A DNA stretch of 61,187 bases, taken from positions 1 to 61,187 of the forward strand of contig JAEUQR010000184.1 of NCBI GenBank assembly GCA_016789705.1. Reading direction: 5' to 3'. Shown here in pieces: positions 24,921 to 32,653 of the stretch (its first letter is position 1; the number at the start of each line of letters is the position of its first letter). A program made the translations under genes and the position numbers. The stretch comes from Acidobacteriota bacterium (GTDB lineage Bacteria > Acidobacteriota > Vicinamibacteria > Vicinamibacterales > UBA2999). The notes beneath the pieces are model-generated. The model ran no database searches, had not been told where the DNA came from, and worked only from the letters and a program-made list of their open reading frames with translations.

Positions 24921-26122
24921 CGGCGCGGCGTCGGCGCCATTGGCGGATGCCCCGTCGGCGGCTTCATCGCGGCGAAGAGCGTGATGTGGTTGGCGATGAT
25001 GCGGGCCTTCTCCTTGTCGCTCACGTCGGTCGTGGCCACGCCGCGTTCCGAGGTGCCGCCGAGCACGATGCCGTCGGTGCGCGGCATCATGTGCACGAAG
25101 AGCCCGCGCTGGTCGGCCGGGATGTTCCAGCCGCCGCTCGTGCTGTAGTGCACCTCGGGCTGCGGCGGCAGCAGCACGAGCAGGCCCTTCAGCGGCATCA
25201 GTTCGTCATCGCCGAAGAGCGTCTTCGCGCCGAGCCCCGTGCAGTTGACGATGAGGTTCTCGGAGAGCGCCATCACGTCGCGCGTGGTCTCGAACTTCCG
25301 GATGACGATGTGCCCGCCGAAGTTCAGGACGTCGTCCATGAGCGCCGGCAGGTAGATGTTCGGCTCGATGCGCATCTCCGGACGTTCGATGGCGTAGGTG
25401 GTGGGAAACGGGTGTTCACCGGGCTGCAGCAGCGTCTGCTCGCTGTTGAGGTGCCGTGGCAGCAGCGCGTTCTCGCCGCGGGCCGATTCAGCCGACTCGG
25501 TTGGCGCGTAGTTCATGATCCACGAGATGCCGTAGCGCGGCGAGGCCATGAACTGCAGTTGACGGTAGGCAATCTCGGCAGCCTGCACGAGCTGCGCGCT
25601 CCACTCGGGCGTGCGCTTCGCGAACTCGACGAGACCCGAGGTGGGCGTCCAGGCGGCAAGCGACCAGTTGGAGGTGACGTCCGGCGGCACGCGCTCGGCG
25701 TAGATCGTGACCGCGAAGCCGCGGCGCTGCAGCATGCGCGCGGTGGTCAGGCCGACAACGCCCGAACCCAGCACCGCCGCGCGGCGCTCGCCGTGCGCCA
25801 TCGCCAGGTCGGCCGCCATCGTGGCCGTGCCCCACGAGAGCGACATGCCCGAGCCGCCGTGCCCGTAGTTGTGGATGACGGTCTTGTGGTCGAGCGTGGC
25901 CGACTTCAGCACGAAGCCCGAGGGCCGGTGCGGCCGGAGGCCCACCGTCTGCCGGATCACCCGTTCGGCCGACACCCGGACGAGCGGCAATTGCACCATC
26001 GGCCGGCGCGGCGCCGTCGGTACGACAGGGGCGGTGCGGGCCGCGGACCTGGGCGCGCACGCCCCCATCCCCAGACCAGCCAGGGCCAGTCCGGCGTTAC
26101 CGAGCAGCGTGCGACGATTCAC
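24917..26122 (-). CDS. D-amino-acid-oxidase-like flavoprotein, apparently circularly permuted, Tat/lipoprotein signal
   Basis: A 401-residue FAD oxidoreductase of the DAO family. The N-terminus has twin arginines (NRRTLLGNAG) and a lipobox (GMGAC, Cys22), so it is probably exported folded and lipid-anchored. DAO motifs are present but in rotated order. GLRPHRP (61-67, the substrate-carboxylate Arg region) and VIHNYGHGGSGMSLSWG (82-98) are normally near the C-terminus; here they precede the FAD GxGxxG, VLGSGVVGLTTA (117-128). IVNCTGLGAK (291-300) and GIVLGGT (351-357) follow, and the protein ends soon after. Start GTG with AAGGA 6 nt upstream, 21 bp after the M20 stop. Likely reaction: oxidative deamination of an amino acid to an imino acid; stereochemistry and substrate not shown. 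Confidence 0.82.
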   Translation of the reverse strand: MNRRTLLGNAGLALAGLGMGACAPRSAARTAPVVPTAPRRPMVQLPLVRVSAERVIRQTVGLRPHRPSGFVLKSATLDHKTVIHNYGHGGSGMSLSWGTATMAADLAMAHGERRAAVLGSGVVGLTTARMLQRRGFAVTIYAERVPPDVTSNWSLAAWTPTSGLVEFAKRTPEWSAQLVQAAEIAYRQLQFMASPRYGISWIMNYAPTESAESARGENALLPRHLNSEQTLLQPGEHPFPTTYAIERPEMRIEPNIYLPALMDDVLNFGGHIVIRKFETTRDVMALSENLIVNCTGLGAKTLFGDDELMPLKGLLVLLPPQPEVHYSTSGGWNIPADQRGLFVHMMPRTDGIVLGGTSERGVATTDVSDKEKARIIANHITLFAAMKPPTGHPPMAPTPRR

Positions 26123-26143
26123 GGGAGTCCTTTCGAGGGCAGA

Positions 26144-27568
26144 TCAGCGCGCGCGCGCCAGATCGACGACGACGTCGTAGTAATAGCGCACGAACTTGTA
26201 GAGTTCGGCTTCGTTGATGCGTTCCTGATCGCTGTGGGCACCGAACCCCTTCGGGCCGTCTTCCACGTCGATGGCCGGGCCGACGCCGTAACACTGCACG
26301 CCCTTGGCGCGCAGGTAGGCCATGTCGGTGGCGCCGGTGCTCATCGCCGGCAGCGTGATCACGTTGTAGTGCTTCTTGACGTTCGCCTCGATGGCCGCGA
26401 AGGCGTCGGTGTTGAGGCGGGAGATGCCGTTCGGACGCACGTCGCGGGCGCCGTAGGTCACCTCCACGGTGGGGTCGTTGACCACCTTCTTCACCATCTC
26501 GAGGAACGCCGCCGGATCCTGGTCGGGCATCATGCGCACGTCGAGCGTGGCCTGCACTTCCGAGGGAATCACGTTGGTGCGGTAGCCGGCCTGGATCATC
26601 GTCGGCGAGATCGAGGTGCGGATGGTCGAGGCGTGGCGCGGCTCGTTGTCGAGGAAGTACTCGTCAGCGGCGTCCTGCACCTTCGGGTCGGTGCTGAGAA
26701 TGGCGCGGTAACGATCGGCCGCGGCCTGATCCGAGATGCTCGCGAGGCGCTTGAAGTAGGCAGCGGTGGTCTCGTTGAAGCTGATGGGCGGCTTCCATTT
26801 CGCGACCGACGACACGGCGGTCGTGAGTTTCACGACGGCGTTCGACCGGAGCGGCACCGAGCCGTGGCCGGCCGTGCCCCGGGCCGTCAAGGTGATGGCG
26901 CGGGGGATCTTCTCGAGGGTCTGGACAGACGCGAATGTGACCTTGCCGCCCTGCCGATTGAAGCTGCCGCCCTCGGCCAGGCAGAACTCCGCCTCGATCT
27001 TCGGGAAGCGCGCATCCTCGGTCATGTGGGCAATGCCGTACTTCACGGCGCCTTCCTCACCCGCCTCGAAGAGCGCGATGACGTCACGATCGAGGGGCAC
27101 ATTCTGACGCTTCAGCATCAGCAGCGCCATAACGGTAGCCGCCACGTTGTCCTTGTCATCGACCGTGCCGCGCCCGTAGATGTAACCGTCCTGGCGCAGG
27201 GCGCTGAACGGCGGATGCGACCACTTCTTCGCGTCCACGTTCACGGTGTCGGTGTGCGCCATGAGCAGGAGCGGGCGCTTCTTCCCGTTGCCCTTGAGCC
27301 GGGCCACCAGATTGGGCCGGTTGGGATCCAGCGCGATGGTCTCCGTGGCAATGCCGGCCCCTTCGAGCACGGTGCGGAGGTAGTCCACGACCGGCTTCTC
27401 GACGCCTGGCGGCGTCGTGGGCGGGTCGGTCGAATCGATCTGGACGATCGCGGTGAAATGTTTGAGGGTTTCGGCGTCCACCGCCGCCCAGTCGATGGAC
27501 GCGGGGCCCTGGGCCGAGACGGAACCGGCGGCCAGGACGACCAGAGAAAGGAGCGCCAGTCTTCGCAT
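26144..27568 (-). CDS. M20 family metallopeptidase/aminoacylase, secreted
   Basis: A 474-residue di-zinc hydrolase of the M20 (carboxypeptidase/dipeptidase/aminoacylase) family with a Sec-type signal (MRRLALLSLVVLAAGSVSAQ). Active-site residues visible: His105 and Asp107 (AHTDTV), bridging Asp137 (GRGTVDD), catalytic base Glu171 and ligand Glu172 (FEAGEEG), and the later His in GTAGHGS of the lid domain. A C-terminal FGAHSDQERI provides the last metal His. Start at 27568 for the signal peptide; TACCAT ends 7 nt before the ATG and there is no Shine-Dalgarno. It heads the operon with flavoprotein, permease and AKR-Rid, so it may free amino acids from peptides or N-acyl compounds. Confidence 0.9.
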   Translation of the reverse strand: MRRLALLSLVVLAAGSVSAQGPASIDWAAVDAETLKHFTAIVQIDSTDPPTTPPGVEKPVVDYLRTVLEGAGIATETIALDPNRPNLVARLKGNGKKRPLLLMAHTDTVNVDAKKWSHPPFSALRQDGYIYGRGTVDDKDNVAATVMALLMLKRQNVPLDRDVIALFEAGEEGAVKYGIAHMTEDARFPKIEAEFCLAEGGSFNRQGGKVTFASVQTLEKIPRAITLTARGTAGHGSVPLRSNAVVKLTTAVSSVAKWKPPISFNETTAAYFKRLASISDQAAADRYRAILSTDPKVQDAADEYFLDNEPRHASTIRTSISPTMIQAGYRTNVIPSEVQATLDVRMMPDQDPAAFLEMVKKVVNDPTVEVTYGARDVRPNGISRLNTDAFAAIEANVKKHYNVITLPAMSTGATDMAYLRAKGVQCYGVGPAIDVEDGPKGFGAHSDQERINEAELYKFVRYYYDVVVDLARAR

Positions 27569-27575
27569 GCGCGGG

Positions 27576-27581
27576 ATGGTA
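27576..27581 (-). promoter_or_regulatory. TACCAT -10 box, leaderless start of the M20 operon
   Basis: Leftward: TACCAT-CCCGCGC-ATG (7 nt). No ribosome-binding sequence precedes the start, so the whole four-gene unit probably begins here. Confidence 0.5.
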
Positions 27582-27757
27582 GCACGGGAGATCCGGGGCG
27601 CCTTCCCGGCCCGGGCGGGCGCTGCCGTCATCAATTTCACGAACCAGCTGACGGTTTTGTCGTATCTTTGGCACACGTGTCGGATGGCCGCCACGGCCCG
27701 TCGGTCAAATCCCCTTGGTCCGACGTGGCAAACCGATTGCAAACCCGTCAGGTCGTC

Positions 27758-28555
27758 ATGCCTACGTCACCTCGCGTCGGTGTTGCGTGCCCCCGCCCCG
27801 TCGAACGCGCTGCCATTGCGGACTGGCTGCGGTCCGCGGGATTCGAGCCGCTCATTCTGGTGGATGCCTGCTTCGTGGCGTCCGAGCTCACCGGTCAGCC
27901 GCCGGTGCTGGTCGTCGCAGACGCCAGTCTTTTGACGCCCGCGTTTCTCGTCGCCATGCGCAAAGGCGACCCGAACCGCCCGATCCTGGCCATCGGCGAC
28001 GAGGGGGATCCGAACGAGAAGGCGCTGGCGCGCAAGGGCGTGTCGTTCCACGTGCGTCCACTCACCGAACCCGCCCTGCTCCTCGCCGTGGCCCTCGCCC
28101 AGGCCGAGAGCCGCACGGCGCGGCGCTCGCCCCGAAAGACACTGGCGCGGCTGGCCACGAGCATCGAAGGCGCCCCGGCCGTGCTGCTCGACGTGAGCAA
28201 CGAAGGCCTGCGCCTCGAGGTCGATGCGGCCGGTGGCGCGAAGCTCTCGCCGCAGTTCGTCGTCCACGTGCCGGTGCTCAAGATGGGCGTGCCCGTGCAG
28301 CGCGTGTGGGTGAAGTCGGCGGCGACCGGTCCCGTGCGCAAGGTGCAGTGTGGCGCGACGCTCATCGCCAGCGACGAGCGCACGCTGCGCACCTGGCAGC
28401 GGCTGGCCGACCCGGCCACCGGGCAGTTCGTGGCGCCGCGTCCGGCGGCGGCCAAGGTGGGCTCCGACGGCCTCTTCGACCGCATGTCGTCGCTCATCTC
28501 GAACGCGCCCATCGTGGGGTCGCTCGCGCACTTGCCCTGGCGCGGACGCTCGTAG
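27758..28555 (+). CDS. Receiver-like/PilZ two-domain protein
   Basis: A 265-residue soluble protein. Residues 1-120 resemble a response-regulator receiver fold (VLVVADASLL with a possible Asp, RPILAIGD, then VRPL where a Lys is usual), but acid-pocket residues are incomplete, so phosphorylation is doubtful. Residues about 128-225 look like PilZ: RKTLAR then DVSNEG, corresponding to RxxxR and (D/N)xSxxG of c-di-GMP binders, with the first Arg spacing off by one or replaced by Lys. The ATG at 27758 is chosen as first after the intergenic region; the frame is open further upstream but only as an antiframe. It may couple c-di-GMP to surface behaviour. A GGGGACTGTCCCC repeat array begins at its stop. 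Confidence 0.7.
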   Translation: MPTSPRVGVACPRPVERAAIADWLRSAGFEPLILVDACFVASELTGQPPVLVVADASLLTPAFLVAMRKGDPNRPILAIGDEGDPNEKALARKGVSFHVRPLTEPALLLAVALAQAESRTARRSPRKTLARLATSIEGAPAVLLDVSNEGLRLEVDAAGGAKLSPQFVVHVPVLKMGVPVQRVWVKSAATGPVRKVQCGATLIASDERTLRTWQRLADPATGQFVAPRPAAAKVGSDGLFDRMSSLISNAPIVGSLAHLPWRGRS

Positions 28556-28653
28556 GGGACTGTCCCCGTCTCGCCACCGCGAGGGGACTGTCCCCGTCTC
28601 GCAACCGCGAGGGGACTGTCCCCGACACTGTGTCCCCGACACTGTCCCCGACG
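28555..28653. repeat. Tandem array of GGGGACTGTCCCC palindromes
   Basis: Three copies of GGGGACTGTCCCC lie in a roughly 28-29 bp unit also containing GTCTCGC(C/A)ACCGCGA, then two degenerate ACACTGTCCCCGAC-like units. It starts at the PilZ stop codon and ends 64 bp before the desaturase. It resembles REP-type elements. The core differs from the TTGTAACGGGGTCTG family. Confidence 0.8.
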
Positions 28654-28662
28654 GACCGCAAC

Positions 28663-28684
28663 TATTACAGTCGTATTACAGTCG
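28663..28684 (+). promoter_or_regulatory. 11-bp perfect tandem repeat before the desaturase
   Basis: TATTACAGTCG occurs twice head to tail, 33 bp before the desaturase start. Two identical sites about one helical turn apart are typical of an activator or repressor binding cooperatively. Regulator unknown. Confidence 0.4.
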
Positions 28685-28717
28685 CCACCGGGAGATCCCG
28701 GTAGCCTGAATGGGCGT

Positions 28718-29623
28718 ATGAAGCCCATCTCTTCGATCTACGGCCGCAAGGCCGCGACCGGCATCAACTGGATCACCTTCATCGCGATGACCGTGTACCA
28801 CATCGGTGCCATCGCGGCGTTCTTCTACATCGACTCGGGCGCCATCCTGGCCGCCGCCATCCTCTGGTGGATCACGGGCAGCCTGGGCATCGGCATGGCG
28901 TATCACCGCCTGCTGACGCACCGTGGCTACAAGTGCCCGAAGTGGGTCGAGTACTTCCTGACCACCTGCGGCGCGCTCGCGCTCGAGGGCGGCCCGATCT
29001 TCTGGGTGGCCACGCACCGCATCCATCACCAGCTCTCCGACAAGGAAGGCGATCCGCACACGCCGAAGGAAGGCGCGTGGTGGGCGCACATCGGCTGGAT
29101 CATGTTCGGCCAGGCGATGCACCACGACACGCAGATCCTGCAGCGCTACGTGCCCGACCTGAGCAAGGACAAGTACCACGTGTGGCTCACGACCTGGCAC
29201 TGGATTCCGCAGGTGGTCGTGGGGCTCGCGCTCCTCGCCTACGGCGGCCTGCCCTACGTGCTCTGGGGTGTGTTCTTCCGCACGACCTTCGGCCTGCACG
29301 CCACGTGGCTCGTCAACTCGGCGACGCACCTGTGGGGTTACCGCACCTTCCGCACGCGTGACGACTCGCGCAACCTGTGGTGGGTGGGCCTGCTCGCCTG
29401 GGGCGAAGGCTGGCACAACAACCACCACGCGCATCCCGTGTCGATGCGCCACGGCCTGGCCTGGTACGAGTTCGACCTGAACTACATCCAGATCAAGCTG
29501 CTCGAGAAGCTGGGCCTCGCGTGGGACCTGAAGGTCGCCCGCATGCCGAAGGACGCCGCCGAGATCGTGCCGCAGGAATCGCCGGACGCGGTCGACATCA
29601 GCGACGCGGCACCGGTCGTCTAG
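28718..29623 (+). CDS. Membrane fatty-acid desaturase (acyl-CoA/acyl-lipid delta-9 type)
   Basis: A 301-residue di-iron desaturase introducing a double bond into membrane fatty acyl chains. The three histidine boxes are complete: HRLLTH (63-68), HRIHH (100-104) and HNNHH (about 233-237). Hydrophobic segments lie at about 17-60 and 165-200. Size and motif spacing match the bacterial delta-9 group. An upstream 11-bp tandem repeat may control it, and a strong intrinsic terminator follows. Upstream gene is a PilZ-like protein in the same direction but separated by repeats, so it is probably monocistronic. Confidence 0.92.
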   Translation: MKPISSIYGRKAATGINWITFIAMTVYHIGAIAAFFYIDSGAILAAAILWWITGSLGIGMAYHRLLTHRGYKCPKWVEYFLTTCGALALEGGPIFWVATHRIHHQLSDKEGDPHTPKEGAWWAHIGWIMFGQAMHHDTQILQRYVPDLSKDKYHVWLTTWHWIPQVVVGLALLAYGGLPYVLWGVFFRTTFGLHATWLVNSATHLWGYRTFRTRDDSRNLWWVGLLAWGEGWHNNHHAHPVSMRHGLAWYEFDLNYIQIKLLEKLGLAWDLKVARMPKDAAEIVPQESPDAVDISDAAPVV

Positions 29624-29663
29624 CGGCCGCTCCGCGCTGTTTTCGCGCCCCGCGAGAGACCAG

Positions 29664-29690
29664 AAAGGCCCGGCACATCGCCGGGCCTTT
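29664..29690 (+). terminator. Intrinsic terminator after the desaturase
   Basis: AAAGGCCCGGC-ACATC-GCCGGGCCTTT: a perfect 11-bp GC-rich stem with 5-nt loop, followed by CGTCTGT. Its A/T ends make it usable in both directions. The most convincing terminator in the window. Confidence 0.8.
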
Positions 29691-29730
29691 CGTCTGTACG
29701 GGCACGCCCCAGCCCCTGGCCTCCAGCCCG

Positions 29731-29736
29731 TAGAAT
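29731..29736 (+). promoter_or_regulatory. TAGAAT -10 box, leaderless start of the histidine kinase
   Basis: TAGAAT-GTGTCC-ATG. The 6-nt gap favours the ATG at 29743 over the GTG at 29737 and implies a leaderless message. Confidence 0.55.
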
Positions 29737-29742
29737 GTGTCC

Positions 29743-30648
29743 ATGACCCGCCGCCAGACGGCCACCGTCGTCTTCATCGTCCTGTGCGTCGTGCTGGTGG
29801 CGGCAGCGGTGTCGCTGAACATCGGCTGGATGCTCGGATCGGGACGGCAGATGCTGCCGCTCGTCTTCGGCGCGCTGGCGTTTGCGCTCATCATCGCCGG
29901 CATCATCGTCTACACCGTGTTCCTCGTGCGCGAACTGCGGCGCACCGAGCAACAGGACAGTTTTCTGAACGCCGTCACCCACGAGCTGAAGACGCCGATT
30001 GCGTCGATTCGCCTCTATCTCGAGACGCTGCAGGCGCGCGAGCTTTCGGAGGCGCAGCGGCAGGAGTTCTACAAGGTGATGCTCGACGACTCGTCGCGCC
30101 TGCAGTACACGGTCGAGCAGGTGCTGCGGGCCGGCGTGGCGAGCCAGCGGCGCAAGCTCGCCCACCGTGCGCCCGTGGACCTGGCGGCGCTGGCCCGCGA
30201 GTGCATCGAGACGACCAGGCGGCGCCATCACCTCGACGCCGAGGCCGTGGCCCTCGCCGGCGGCGTGCCGGGCGCCCCGATGATTGTGGACGGCGATGTG
30301 GACGAACTGCGCACGGCCATCGGCAACCTGCTCGACAACGCCGTGAAGTACTCGGCGACGGGCGTGAAGGTCACGGTGGAACTCGCCGCCCCGTCGCCTG
30401 ACACGTGGTGGGTGCGCGTGCGCGATCGCGGCGTGGGCATCCCGCGCCGGCAGCTCCGCCGCATCTTCAACCGCTTCCACCGCTTCCAGGCGCGAGGATT
30501 CTCGGTAAAGGGCACGGGCCTCGGTCTCTACATCGTGCGGTCGATCGCGCGGCAGCACGGCGGGCGCGTCTTCGCCGAAAGCGCGGGTGAGGGCACGGGC
30601 GCCACCTTCACGCTCGAACTGCCGAAGGCGGCGGGAGGGGCGTCGTGA
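29743..30648 (+). CDS. Sensor histidine kinase
   Basis: A 301-residue inner-membrane kinase with two N-terminal helices (about 8-30 and 38-62) and almost no periplasmic loop, so it probably senses membrane state or uses a partner. The HisKA domain has the phospho-acceptor His80 (LNAVTHELKTPIASIR). The ATPase domain carries the N box LLDNAVKYS, G1 RDRGVGIP, F/G2 GTGLGLYIVRSI. No PAS or HAMP is apparent. The GTGA overlap at 30645-30648 couples it to the response regulator. Signal and targets unknown. Confidence 0.92.
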   Translation: MTRRQTATVVFIVLCVVLVAAAVSLNIGWMLGSGRQMLPLVFGALAFALIIAGIIVYTVFLVRELRRTEQQDSFLNAVTHELKTPIASIRLYLETLQARELSEAQRQEFYKVMLDDSSRLQYTVEQVLRAGVASQRRKLAHRAPVDLAALARECIETTRRRHHLDAEAVALAGGVPGAPMIVDGDVDELRTAIGNLLDNAVKYSATGVKVTVELAAPSPDTWWVRVRDRGVGIPRRQLRRIFNRFHRFQARGFSVKGTGLGLYIVRSIARQHGGRVFAESAGEGTGATFTLELPKAAGGAS

Positions 30649-31370
30649 GCCGCATCCTCATCGTGGAAGACGAACGGCACCTCGCCGACGGCCTGCGCTT
30701 CAACCTGGAAGCCGACGGTCACGAGGTGCGCATCGCCGGCGACGGCGTGGAGGGGCTCGAGGCGCTGCGGGCCGAACGCGGCGGCTTCGACGTGGTGGTG
30801 CTCGACGTGATGCTGCCGCGGATGAACGGCTTCGACGTGGCGCGCACGTTGCGCGCCGAGAGCGACTTCGTGCCGATCCTCATGCTGACGGCACGGGCCC
30901 GGCCCGAAGACGTGCTGCAGGGCTTCGAGAGCGGCGCCGACGACTACCTGCCGAAGCCGTTCGAACTGGCCATCCTGCTGGCCCGCGTGAAGGGACTGCT
31001 GCGGCGGCGCGCCTGGCTGCGCGGGCCGACCGAGCCGCCGAAGACGCCGACGGCGCCGGCCGCGGATGCCGACGTCATCGGCTTTGCCGGCCATCGGCTC
31101 GACCTGCGCGCACTCGAACTCCACGCCAACGGCCGGTCCTATCGCCTCACGGTGATGGAGGCCGATCTGCTCGCCTACCTCGTGCGCCATGCCGGCCAGG
31201 TGGTATCGCGCAAGGCGATCCTCGAGAACGTGTGGGGCCTGCACGAAGACACCGACACCCGCGCCATCGACAACTTCATCGTGCGCCTGAGGCGCTACCT
31301 GGAAGCCGACCCCGCCAAACCGATGCTCATCTTGACGGTGCGCGGCGTCGGCTACCGCCTGCAGTTGTAG
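30645..31370 (+). CDS. OmpR/PhoB-type response regulator
   Basis: A 241-residue DNA-binding regulator: receiver domain 1-about 118 with acidic pocket (VEDE, 7-10), phospho-acceptor Asp54 (VVLDVMLPRMNGFDV) and Lys in YLPKPF. The winged-helix output domain is at about 140-240 (ELHANGRSYRLTVMEADLLA ... RLRRYLEADPAKPMLILTVR, RGVGYRL). GTG start overlaps the kinase stop. Its stop codon is the first symmetric base triplet of an extended palindrome with the convergent gene's stop. Confidence 0.93.
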   Translation: MSRILIVEDERHLADGLRFNLEADGHEVRIAGDGVEGLEALRAERGGFDVVVLDVMLPRMNGFDVARTLRAESDFVPILMLTARARPEDVLQGFESGADDYLPKPFELAILLARVKGLLRRRAWLRGPTEPPKTPTAPAADADVIGFAGHRLDLRALELHANGRSYRLTVMEADLLAYLVRHAGQVVSRKAILENVWGLHEDTDTRAIDNFIVRLRRYLEADPAKPMLILTVRGVGYRLQL

Positions 31371-31376
31371 GGGGCG

Positions 31377-31446
31377 AATTGTAACGGGGTCTGTCACGGT
31401 CCCCTCTTGTCACGATGTGGTGACCGTGACAGACCCCGTTACAATT
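31377..31446. repeat. Palindromic intergenic repeat, copy 2 (70 bp)
   Basis: AATTGTAACGGGGTCTGTCA arm, variable centre, reversed arm. It separates two convergent genes with 6 nt on each side. The palindrome extends outward nearly perfectly to include both stop codons (31368-31455). Probably a bidirectional terminator in effect. Confidence 0.88.
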
Positions 31447-31452
31447 GGCCCC

Positions 31453-32592
31453 CTACTCGAGCGCGATCCAGATGAAGGCGGTGGTCTGCGTGGCGCGGAA
31501 GTTGTCGTCGCTCACGAGCATCACCGTGCGCTCGCCCTGCGGCCCCGGCGGGCCGAGCGCGATGCCCTCGATGTTCGAGCCGGTCGCAAGCGACGCCGGC
31601 AGGTCGGCGCGCCAGCTCGCCAGGTCCAGCACAAGGCGTTTGCGCACCGCGACCGGCGACCGCCCCGCCAGCGCGTCGATGCCCGAGACATCGTCCGCCC
31701 CCGTGAGCGTGAGTTCGTGGATCCGCACCGGGTTGTACGCCGGCGTCCCCGCCGCGCCGAGCAGGCACGCCCGCTCGACGGCCAGCAGTGTCGTGTCACT
31801 GAGCGCCACAAACGACGACACGCCGTTCTGGCCGTCCTCGCAGGGCCTGTCGTAGCCGGCGACGACGGGCGTGGGCTCGAGGCGATACGGCCACTCGCGG
31901 CCGGGCGTCCAGCGTCCGTCCGTGCCGCGCACGAACTCCGCGATTCGCACGAGACCGCCGGCCGCCGCATCAGAGAGCGGCCCGTCCTGCGCCAGCGGCT
32001 GCTCGTTGGCAGCGAGCAGGCGGCCATCGGGCGTCCGCGTCAGGCTCTCGAATCCAAGGTTGTGACGTACGCCGTGGGTGCGGTCGGCCGGATCGATCGT
32101 GAAGTGGGCGCGCGGCCGCACGACATCGGTGACCACCCCGTCGCGCGTGACGATTAGCACGCGTGGCTGCCGCGCCGCGCCCTCGCGATCGATGTGGCCC
32201 TCGTGCGACACGGCGAACGACCCGTCGGGGAACACCGTGAGCCCTTCCATGTCGAGGGCGGTGAGCGTGTCGGCGGGCACCTGCGGCGAGAGCGCGATCT
32301 TCGTCACGCCGGCCGGCACGACGGCCAGCGCCGGGCCGAGGGTCACGTCGAACCACACGAGACGCGGCACGCGGATCTCGTCGCTCGCCCCCACCCAGCG
32401 GCGGCTCGCCCCGTCGTAGGCCAGCCCCGAGAGGCTGCCCACCGCCAGGGCGTCGATCGGCGGCAGCGTGCCGGCCCACGCCGTGAACACGCCGAGCAGC
32501 CGGGCTGCGGGCGGCCGCGCGCCCCCGGCCGCCGGCCGGACGCCCCGCGACGCACACGCCGCGGCCAGGGCCACGACCAGCGTCACGGCCAC
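31453..32592 (-). CDS. Phytase-like (esterase-like activity of phytase) secreted protein
   Basis: About 379 residues of a beta-propeller-like protein of the 'esterase-like activity of phytase' family, with SGLAYDGASRRWVGASD, DMEGLTVFPDGSFAVSHEG, RHNLGFESLTRTPDGRLLAANEQPL and GSNIEGIALGPPG. A hydrophobic stretch ending LAAACASRG suggests a lipoprotein. The start is unclear: a GTG at 32592 gives the shortest signal without a basic n-region. Extending the frame needs rare codons or overlap with the divergent DinB gene, so the true N-terminus may lie a few codons upstream. Convergent with the response regulator. Substrate unknown. Confidence 0.78.
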   Translation of the reverse strand: MAVTLVVALAAACASRGVRPAAGGARPPAARLLGVFTAWAGTLPPIDALAVGSLSGLAYDGASRRWVGASDEIRVPRLVWFDVTLGPALAVVPAGVTKIALSPQVPADTLTALDMEGLTVFPDGSFAVSHEGHIDREGAARQPRVLIVTRDGVVTDVVRPRAHFTIDPADRTHGVRHNLGFESLTRTPDGRLLAANEQPLAQDGPLSDAAAGGLVRIAEFVRGTDGRWTPGREWPYRLEPTPVVAGYDRPCEDGQNGVSSFVALSDTTLLAVERACLLGAAGTPAYNPVRIHELTLTGADDVSGIDALAGRSPVAVRKRLVLDLASWRADLPASLATGSNIEGIALGPPGPQGERTVMLVSDDNFRATQTTAFIWIALE

Positions 32593-32653
32593 AGCGCGCC
32601 CGGCAATTGGCGCTAGACTCAGACGATTCGGTTCCCTGTTCCTGGAGGTCTTG

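Noticed and set aside
24947..27757. Long upstream extension of the PilZ-like frame (total 1202 residues)
   Set aside because: The extension is antisense to flavoprotein and M20 genes and has no domain; only the part from 27758 is protein-like.
27660..27757. tRNA-like sequence before the PilZ-like gene
   Set aside because: GGTCAAATCC resembles a T-loop but no cloverleaf, acceptor stem or anticodon arm can be formed.
28555..28653. CRISPR array
   Set aside because: The units are palindromic and directly adjacent with repeated, not unique, linkers; no cas genes nearby.
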